From Candidatus Zixiibacteriota bacterium (lineage in GTDB: Bacteria > Zixibacteria > MSB-5A5 > WJJR01), in assembly GCA_014729565.1 (NCBI GenBank), contig WJJR01000489.1, forward strand, positions 1-11,461: a stretch of 11,461 nt of DNA. The letters run 5' to 3'. Within the stretch, counting starts at the first letter, position 1. Each line of letters opens with the position of its first letter. The position numbers were made by a program, and so were the translations under genes. The notes under the pieces are model-generated. The model was not told where the DNA came from, ran no database searches, and saw only the letters and a program-made list of their open reading frames with translations. Positions 7,240-11,461 of the stretch are shown piece after piece.

Positions 7240-7249
7240 ACACGCAACA
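7234..7249. promoter_or_regulatory. Perfect palindrome TGTTGC-ACAC-GCAACA overlapping the -12 element
   Basis: Six-base perfect arms match the GTTGC/GCAAC motif seen in the cluster upstream, and the palindrome also fits TGT-N10-ACA. It covers the -12 box and the predicted transcription start, so binding there would be expected to repress or autoregulate rather than activate. Confidence 0.45.
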
Positions 7250-7268
7250 GCGTTGAGGTGGTGTACTG

Positions 7269-8210
7269 ATGCGAGTCGGAATTCCCATGTTGGGCAATCG
7301 GGTGGCGCCGCGCTGTACCATTGCCGACCGTCTGGTTGTAATCACAATCGCACGCAACCAGGTGCGGGCACAGAAGACCTTGTCCCTCGGTGAACGGAAT
7401 TGGGATGGTCTGCTGGCCATGCTGCTGCAGACCCAGGTCGACACCCTGATCTGTGGCGGAATCAGTGGCACATGGAAAGATGAGGTTAGAGAGAAGCGGA
7501 TTGCCGTGATCGACAACATCATCGGGACTCTCGATACGGCCGTCTCTGCACTGACCCAGAGTGAGCAGCCCTATAGTTCAGCAGGCTCAACACCTTCAAT
7601 CATTGACTGCCTCAAATGCCAGGACCGTGTCTGCCTGCGGGGCGAAAGTTGCGATGCCGCTGTCCACGCTCTGTCCGGAACACCCGACAACACCGCACTG
7701 CGGCTGATCGACGCCGCCATGGACGTGGCTCTGGAGAACGATCGTATTCTGTGTCGTATGTCGGAATTGATCTACTTCTGCCTGGAGATGAAGTACCGCC
7801 ACGTTGGGTTGGCGTTCTGTTCAGATTTGCTCGAGCCCGCTGAGATCCTGACGGCAGTGCTGCGACGGTTTTTTACCGTTACACCGGCATGCTGTAAGAT
7901 AGGTGGAATTCAGCTCAACGATCCGCTGGTGGAGCACGAGAGCACCGATTTCAATCGCGAACGCGATCAGGTGGCCTGCAATCCACTGGGCCTGGCGAAT
8001 GTCCTGAATCGCGCGTCGACGGATTTGAATGTCACCGTCGGATTGTGCGTCGGGATCGACAGTCTGTTTACCAAACACAGCAACGCGCCTGTCTCGACGT
8101 TGATCGTCAAGGACAAATCGCTGGCCAACAACCCGGTCGGCGCGTTGTACTCGGACTACTATTTGAGAGAGGCACAGGCGTCAGAGCCATTGGTTGGCAC
8201 CGACCGGTAA
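7269..8210 (+). CDS. NifX/NifB-like domain fused to a DUF1847 metal-binding domain
   Basis: The protein has 313 residues. Residues 1-65 (MRVGIPMLGNRVAPRC, then LLQTQVDTLICGGISG) match the NifX/NifB C-terminal/dinitrogenase FeMo-cofactor family, a ribonuclease-H-like fold that carries iron-sulfur cofactors or precursors. Residues about 113-300 match DUF1847, a putative metal-binding family. The match rests on a Cys cluster C114/C117/C122/C128 (CLKCQDRVCLRGESC), then GLAFCSDLLEPA, CCKIGGI, QVACNPLGLA, GLCVGIDSLFTKHS and a closing APVSTLIVKDK. The start at ATG 7269 is supported by GAGGTGG eight bases upstream and by the sigma-54 promoter candidate at 7225. No signal peptide is seen, so it is cytoplasmic. 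Its role is not established. The pairing suggests iron-sulfur or metal handling tied to the divergent redox operon. Domain calls are from motif recognition. Confidence 0.8.
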   Translation: MRVGIPMLGNRVAPRCTIADRLVVITIARNQVRAQKTLSLGERNWDGLLAMLLQTQVDTLICGGISGTWKDEVREKRIAVIDNIIGTLDTAVSALTQSEQPYSSAGSTPSIIDCLKCQDRVCLRGESCDAAVHALSGTPDNTALRLIDAAMDVALENDRILCRMSELIYFCLEMKYRHVGLAFCSDLLEPAEILTAVLRRFFTVTPACCKIGGIQLNDPLVEHESTDFNRERDQVACNPLGLANVLNRASTDLNVTVGLCVGIDSLFTKHSNAPVSTLIVKDKSLANNPVGALYSDYYLREAQASEPLVGTDR

Positions 8211-8273
8211 GATCATGAGACTGGTGTGCCAAGACGAGTTGGTTCGCACACGATCATTGGAGAGGAGCATGAC

Positions 8274-8810
8274 ATGACCGTACCACACCTTAACGCGGTG
8301 GGCTTTTGTGCTCACTATTCGCAAGCGGGAGATTGGGCGTTCGACTATGCCCTGCGTCTATCGCAGCGAAACGGGCTTCAGTTAAATGTCTTCCATTTCC
8401 TGACCGACCCGTTTGATCCGTCGGATCCCGGGCCGGGAGAGATGTCCCGGGAGGACTACGCCAAGCTCACCATTGAACGCGAACGTGAGCTGCGGATGTA
8501 CTACGACGAACGCGCCGGTGACTATACCAATGTGGGATTCCGTCTCTGCGAGGACAACGAGTGGACCGAGCTGCATCGTTGCCTGTTGATTCGTGAATTC
8601 CAGGTGCTGGTCCTCGGTTATCCCGTCGGGTCGGGCATGTTTGCCGGACGGCCGATTGAAGAGTTCGCCAATGCGTTCGTGTCGCCGGTGGTGCTGATCG
8701 GGCCGGACAATCCGGATCACATCCGGGTGAATTCGCGATGTGAGATGATACGCGACCGGCTCGGCATCCCGGATGCTCAATGGCACACAATTGAACACAT
8801 GTCGGTCTGA
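8274..8810 (+). CDS. UspA-like small alpha/beta protein
   Basis: The protein has 178 residues. Its pattern fits a universal-stress-protein fold: a first strand NAVGFCAHYS, a helix WAFDYALRLSQRNGL, a second strand LNVFHFL, then a late strand VLVLGYPVG and a closing SPVVLIGP. The usual ATP loop G-x2-G-x9-G-S/T is not evident, since GYPVGSGMFAGRPIEEF replaces it. It therefore probably belongs to the non-ATP-binding group or a diverged relative. The start is ATG 8274, six bases after GGAGAGGAG; a longer frame from 8226 lacks such a site. It follows the NifX-DUF1847 gene by 63 bp with no promoter that I can see, so co-transcription is likely. The role is unknown. Confidence 0.65.
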   Translation: MTVPHLNAVGFCAHYSQAGDWAFDYALRLSQRNGLQLNVFHFLTDPFDPSDPGPGEMSREDYAKLTIERERELRMYYDERAGDYTNVGFRLCEDNEWTELHRCLLIREFQVLVLGYPVGSGMFAGRPIEEFANAFVSPVVLIGPDNPDHIRVNSRCEMIRDRLGIPDAQWHTIEHMSV

Positions 8811-8893
8811 TCGACTCCTCCCCCGGTTGAGCCCGACCACTGGCAAAACCATGCGATGCCGGTTGCGATCACACAGCGGTCATCGTATCACAT

Positions 8894-10225
8894 GTGAACA
8901 GGCGGACATCCGTGATGCGCGAAGAACTGAGCCAGCTCATTTTTAACAGCATCAGCGATGGCGTGTTCACCGTCGACCGCCATTGCATTATCACGTCCTT
9001 TAACAGTGCCGCGGAGCGCATCACCGGCTTCCGCGCCAACGAAGCTGTTGGCAAGCACTGCTTCGATATCTTCCGGACCGAGGTCTGCCACAAGCAGTGT
9101 GCGCTGAAGGACACGCTGAAGACCCAAAACCAGGTGCAGGATGCACGTGTCTCTATCCTCACACGTGATGGCCGTGAGGTACCAATTCAGGTTACGACAA
9201 CGCTGCTTCGGGATGAGGACCACTCGGTGATTGGCGCTGTCGAGTTCTTCCGTGATATCTCGGAGATTGAACATTTGCGCAAGAGTCTCGATCAGAAGGA
9301 CTCGCTGCGAAGCATCGTCAGTGTTACACGGCAGATGCAGGATTTGATCGGTCTTCTCCCCGATGTCGCCCAGTCAGACTGCAGCGTTCTAATTCAGGGA
9401 CCGAGTGGATCGGGCAAGGAACTGCTCGCCCAGGTTGTTCATAATCTCAGTCCCCGCCGTTACGGTCCGTACATTAAGATCAACTGCGCTGCGTTGCCGG
9501 ATCAGCTTTTGGAATCGGAACTGTTCGGATATAAGAAGGGTGCCTTTACCGACGCCAAGCAGGACAAGCCAGGGCAATTTGGCATGGCGAGTGGGGGCAC
9601 GCTTCTGCTCGATGAAATCAGCGAGATGGACGTGTCGCTGCAGGTCAAGCTCCTCCGCGTTCTCAATAACGGCGAATATCGACCGCTGGGTTCAACGAAG
9701 ACTCTGCATACCGATGCACGCATCATCGCGGCCACCAATGCTGACCTCATGACCGCGATCAAGCAGAAGCGATTCCGCGAAGATCTGTATTACCGGATCA
9801 ACGTTGTAACGCTCGACATCCCGCCGCTATGCGAGCGACCGGCCGACATTCCGGTACTCGTCGATCACTTCATTAACATCTTCCGCGCGAAGACCCGCAA
9901 GCCGATTGAACGCATTTGTTCGGATGCCCTGATTGCACTACGGCAGTACCGTTTCCCCGGCAACGTACGTGAATTGGAGAATGCGATCGAACACGCATTT
10001 GTGATGTGCCACGGGCCGCAATTGGAGTTGGAGCATCTTCCGTCGCACATCGTGGCCCACAATGGAAACAGCAACGGCATCGGTGCGGACAAACACTCAG
10101 AGAAGGATGTGATTGTCGATGCGCTACGGCGTCACCAGGGGAATCGCACCCATGCCGCGACGGAATTGGGCATTCATCGCGCTACGCTCTGGCGTAAGAT
10201 CAAATACTACGGACTCGCCTCATAA
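8894..10225 (+). CDS. Sigma-54-dependent activator: PAS sensor, AAA+ ATPase, Fis-type DNA-binding domain
   Basis: This is a bacterial enhancer-binding protein of up to 443 residues. Residues about 10-125 form a PAS domain (FNSISDGVFTVD, then FFRDISEIEHL) with three cysteines, C56, C65 and C69, in HCFDIFRTEVCHKQCAL. Residues about 140-370 are the AAA+ motor: Walker A GPSGSGKE (169-176), the sigma-54 contact loop GAFTDA (216-221, usually GAFTGA), Walker B GGTLLLDE (234-241), and FREDLYYRINV with the sensor/arginine-finger region. Residues about 402-443 form a Fis-type helix-turn-helix (NRTHAATELGIHRATLWRKI). There is no receiver domain, so the signal is sensed directly, perhaps redox state or a metal through the Cys triad. 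The start is uncertain: GTG 8894 has no clear ribosome site, while GTG 8912 or ATG 8915 follow AGGCGG. It probably drives the sigma-54 promoters listed here. Its own promoter is not evident. Confidence 0.95.
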   Translation: MNRRTSVMREELSQLIFNSISDGVFTVDRHCIITSFNSAAERITGFRANEAVGKHCFDIFRTEVCHKQCALKDTLKTQNQVQDARVSILTRDGREVPIQVTTTLLRDEDHSVIGAVEFFRDISEIEHLRKSLDQKDSLRSIVSVTRQMQDLIGLLPDVAQSDCSVLIQGPSGSGKELLAQVVHNLSPRRYGPYIKINCAALPDQLLESELFGYKKGAFTDAKQDKPGQFGMASGGTLLLDEISEMDVSLQVKLLRVLNNGEYRPLGSTKTLHTDARIIAATNADLMTAIKQKRFREDLYYRINVVTLDIPPLCERPADIPVLVDHFINIFRAKTRKPIERICSDALIALRQYRFPGNVRELENAIEHAFVMCHGPQLELEHLPSHIVAHNGNSNGIGADKHSEKDVIVDALRRHQGNRTHAATELGIHRATLWRKIKYYGLAS

Positions 10226-10254
10226 CATCTCAACAATTGAATCAGACTGGGGTG

Positions 10255-10305
10255 ACCCACCCTCAACCCTCCGCCTCCTTCGTCGGCGGAGGGTTGAGGG
10301 TGGGT
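10255..10305. terminator. Long hairpin between convergent genes, probable bidirectional terminator or repeat element
   Basis: A perfect 21-bp stem (ACCCACCCTCAACCCTCCGCC against its complement) has a nine-base loop (10276-10284). It lies 30 bp after the activator stop and 37 bp before the end of the convergent AhpD-like gene. No T-tract follows on either strand, so it is not a classical intrinsic terminator. Its length and perfection also fit a mobile REP/MITE-type repeat. Confidence 0.55.
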
Positions 10306-10341
10306 ACGCCCGTAGGAAATGGGACAGGCTTGGGCAATCGC

Positions 10342-10707
10342 TTATGCCGGAGACATGCCTCTCATATTCTCTTCACACTGCTCCAACGCTTCGAGCGCTT
10401 CGGTCCCGTACACCACCGATGGTCCGCCGCCCATCAGGACGGCAACGCCGATCGTTTCGACGATCTCACCACGGGTGGCTCCGGCCTGAAGCGCATCGTG
10501 GACATGGAAGGCAATGCACCCGTCACAGCGGACCGTGATGCCAATCGCCAGCGAAATCAGTTCCTTCGTCTTTGTATCGAGGGCGCCATCGGCGATGGCC
10601 GCCTGGTGCAAGCGCATGAAGGCCGACATGGTGTCGGGAATCTCTTTGCTCAATAGACCCATGCGCCGGCGCACTTCGTTATTTCGTTCGACATACGAGC
10701 CGTTCAT
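10342..10707 (-). CDS. AhpD/carboxymuconolactone decarboxylase-family protein
   Basis: The protein has 121 residues and is all alpha-helical. It carries the AhpD core motif Glu-x11-Cys-x2-Cys-x3-His, seen as E49, C61, C64 and H68 (RCDGCIAFH), followed by GATRGEIVETIGVAVLMGG. In AhpD these residues form a redox-active thiol pair that supports peroxide reduction. Many relatives have unknown substrates, and true gamma-carboxymuconolactone decarboxylases usually lack the CxxC. I therefore favour a thiol-dependent antioxidant or disulfide role. The start is ATG 10707, six bases after GGGGAGG; a longer frame from 10773 is arginine-rich and covers the promoter. A sigma-54 promoter candidate lies at 10770-10784, divergent from that of the ferredoxin gene. 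Confidence 0.88.
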   Translation of the reverse strand: MNGSYVERNNEVRRRMGLLSKEIPDTMSAFMRLHQAAIADGALDTKTKELISLAIGITVRCDGCIAFHVHDALQAGATRGEIVETIGVAVLMGGGPSVVYGTEALEALEQCEENMRGMSPA

Positions 10708-10769
10708 TGTATCCTCCCCAAGCTCTATGCTGTCCTGCGACTGGCTCTCCAGCCGTCGACGTCGATTAA

Positions 10770-10784
10770 GCAATCCTCGTGCGA
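10770..10784 (-). promoter_or_regulatory. Sigma-54 promoter candidate for the AhpD-like gene
   Basis: The minus strand reads TCGCACGAGGATTGC followed by TT. This matches TGGCACG-N4-TTGC at all positions but one, although the changed base is the first G of the normally strong -24 GG pair. The predicted start is near 10758, about 50 bases before the ATG. Confidence 0.55.
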
Positions 10785-10806
10785 CACCCCCTGTCAGGAT
10801 GTCGCA
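10780..10806. promoter_or_regulatory. Inverted repeat TGCGACA-N13-TGTCGCA in the AhpD/KorD spacer
   Basis: Seven-base perfect arms lie at 10780-10786 and 10800-10806. The right arm extends to TGTCGCAAC, a 9-mer also found at 7196-7204 in the other control region. It sits about 100 bp before the predicted start of the ferredoxin transcript and is a candidate activator site. Confidence 0.42.
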
Positions 10807-10879
10807 ACCGGATCCAATCTGTCAATAACGCATTGCGATCCCGGCTGGAGCGCGTGTGGGTTTCGCGATACGCCATTCA

Positions 10880-10894
10880 TGGCAAGGGATATGC
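10880..10894 (+). promoter_or_regulatory. Sigma-54 promoter candidate for the KorD-like gene
   Basis: TGGCAAGGGATATGC differs from TGGCACG-N4-TTGC at two positions and keeps GG (10881-10882) and GC (10893-10894) ten bases apart. The predicted start is near 10905, 20 bases before the ATG at 10925. Confidence 0.62.
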
Positions 10895-10924
10895 GACGCC
10901 ACTTTGCGGAAGGGAGATGCAACG

Positions 10925-11185
10925 ATGACAGATACAATGATACGGACGCACAAGAAGACACTCGCGAATGTGGAAATTGTCAGTCGCCTGTGTAAAGGCT
11001 GCGGCTTTTGCGTTCAAGCGTGTGTCCAGGACTGCCTGGCCATTTCAAAGGACATCAACGAACGAGGATACAATTACGCATACTATCTGGGTGAAGGGTG
11101 CACAGGATGCGGCCTGTGCTTCTATAGCTGTCCGGAGCCGAGCGCGATTACGATCATCAGGCATCCGGTGAAGCGAGATCCGTAG
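10925..11185 (+). CDS. korD: 2-oxoacid:ferredoxin oxidoreductase delta-type subunit, 2x[4Fe-4S] ferredoxin (KorD/VorD-like)
   Basis: The small iron-sulfur protein has 86 residues. The two cluster sites are C23/26/29/33 (CKGCGFCVQAC, with Val in place of the usual Pro after the last Cys, and an extra C37) and C59/62/65/69 (CTGCGLCFYSCP). The stretch SKDINERGYNYAYYLG between the clusters and the ending EPSAITI are typical of the delta subunit of 2-oxoglutarate or branched-chain 2-oxoacid:ferredoxin oxidoreductases, which passes electrons from the thiamine-dependent enzyme to ferredoxin. The start is ATG 10925 after GGAAGGGAG; an upstream frame from GTG 10856 crosses the promoter. The alpha and beta subunits normally follow at once, but here at least 276 bp of non-coding DNA follow, so the gene is separated from them or is an orphan. 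A free-standing ferredoxin is the alternative. Confidence 0.85.
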   Translation: MTDTMIRTHKKTLANVEIVSRLCKGCGFCVQACVQDCLAISKDINERGYNYAYYLGEGCTGCGLCFYSCPEPSAITIIRHPVKRDP

Positions 11186-11461
11186 GGCCGACTTCGCCGT
11201 GGAACCGTAGAATTCCCACACACTCATTCTAATGAACGTTTCAATGTCTTTGTTCGTGACATGTCGTCCGGCCTGGTCACCTTGTGATGATTGTCAAATT
11301 CAGTCCATTGTGAAGGTATCACGGGTTAGACAACACATTGTGAACTCAAGGAGGGCGTTCGTAAGACCTGTCTCCAAATGTGCCACCCTGTCACGGACTT
11401 AGACAGTTGGCTGCCCTCCTGAGCGACCATCTTACAGGTCTCACTCCCCCCGCTGTCGTGA
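11186..11461. other. Non-coding tail with interleaved repeats; no gene seen
   Basis: No convincing reading frame is present on either strand. The first 120 bp show nothing I can name. A 9-bp direct repeat CATTGTGAA occurs at 11306-11314 and 11336-11344. From 11349 on, several inverted repeats interleave (see the next entry). No sigma-54 site with correct spacing is visible. It could be the leader of a gene beyond the window or the end of an insertion sequence. Confidence 0.5.
11349..11441. repeat. Interleaved inverted repeats (possible structured RNA or transposon end)
   Basis: AGGAGGGC (11349-11356) pairs with GCCCTCCT (11413-11420). AGACCTGT (11364-11371) pairs with ACAGGTCT (11434-11441). 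CTGTCT (11369-11374) pairs with AGACAG (11401-11406). The first two pairs cross in the order A-B-A'-B', as in a pseudoknot. No known riboswitch pattern was recognised. Confidence 0.4.

Noticed and set aside
7224..7249. True NifA binding site, based on TGT-N10-ACA and the NifX-like gene
   Set aside because: Such a site should lie about 100 bp upstream of the promoter, and no nitrogenase genes are present; the similarity is noted only as a layout.
8841..8854. TGGCAAAACCATGC as a sigma-54 promoter for the activator gene
   Set aside because: GG and GC are separated by nine bases rather than the required ten.
11349..11461. TPP or other known riboswitch upstream of a thiamine-dependent enzyme gene
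   Set aside because: No recognisable TPP-box sequences such as CTGAGA were found.

Overview
The window reads as accessory and energy-metabolism DNA from a moderately GC-rich, Gram-negative-type anaerobe. It has Hdr-like, NrfD-like and multiheme c-type cytochrome subunits, a 2-oxoacid:ferredoxin oxidoreductase small subunit, a sigma-54-dependent activator and several sigma-54 (-24/-12) promoter-like sites. This mix is known from sulfate- and metal-reducing deltaproteobacteria and from uncultivated FCB/Zixibacteria-like lineages. I cannot fix the taxon from the sequence alone.

Layout. Positions 1-1722 (minus strand) hold two damaged genes: a tyrosine recombinase/integrase that runs off the left edge, and a small class I SAM-dependent methyltransferase. 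Each has lost one base in a short G/C run, so each is split between two frames. Positions 1878-6763 (minus strand) are a compact four-gene operon for a membrane redox complex of the Hmc/Tmc/DsrMKJOP type. In transcription order it encodes an HdrD-like iron-sulfur protein with one CCG motif, a NarI/DsrM-like membrane cytochrome b, a four-cluster ferredoxin-type subunit, and an NrfD/HybB-like quinone-interacting membrane protein fused to a hexaheme cytochrome c domain. Positions 6764-7268 are a 505-bp divergent control region with outward-facing sigma-54 promoter candidates and a dense cluster of GTTGC/GCAAC repeats between them. Positions 7269-10225 (plus strand) carry a NifX-like/DUF1847 fusion, a small UspA-like protein and a PAS-AAA+-Fis sigma-54 activator. 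A 21-bp-stem hairpin separates this activator from a convergent AhpD/carboxymuconolactone-decarboxylase-like gene (10342-10707, minus). Divergent from that gene is a KorD/VorD-like 2x[4Fe-4S] ferredoxin (10925-11185, plus). The two share a spacer with another pair of outward-facing sigma-54 promoter candidates. The last 276 bp are non-coding and rich in interleaved inverted repeats.

How the genes may work together (inference). The PAS-containing activator, which has a Cys triad in its sensor domain, probably turns on four transcription units through sigma-54: the Hmc-like complex, the NifX-DUF1847/Usp pair, the AhpD-like peroxidase-type gene and the KorD-like ferredoxin. The whole set would then be one redox-responsive regulon. 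The membrane complex would move electrons between periplasmic cytochrome c, the menaquinone pool and a cytoplasmic thiol/disulfide or ferredoxin couple. The heme fusion, the apparent lack of a Tat signal on the ferredoxin subunit, and the fusion metalloprotein next door are the least ordinary parts.
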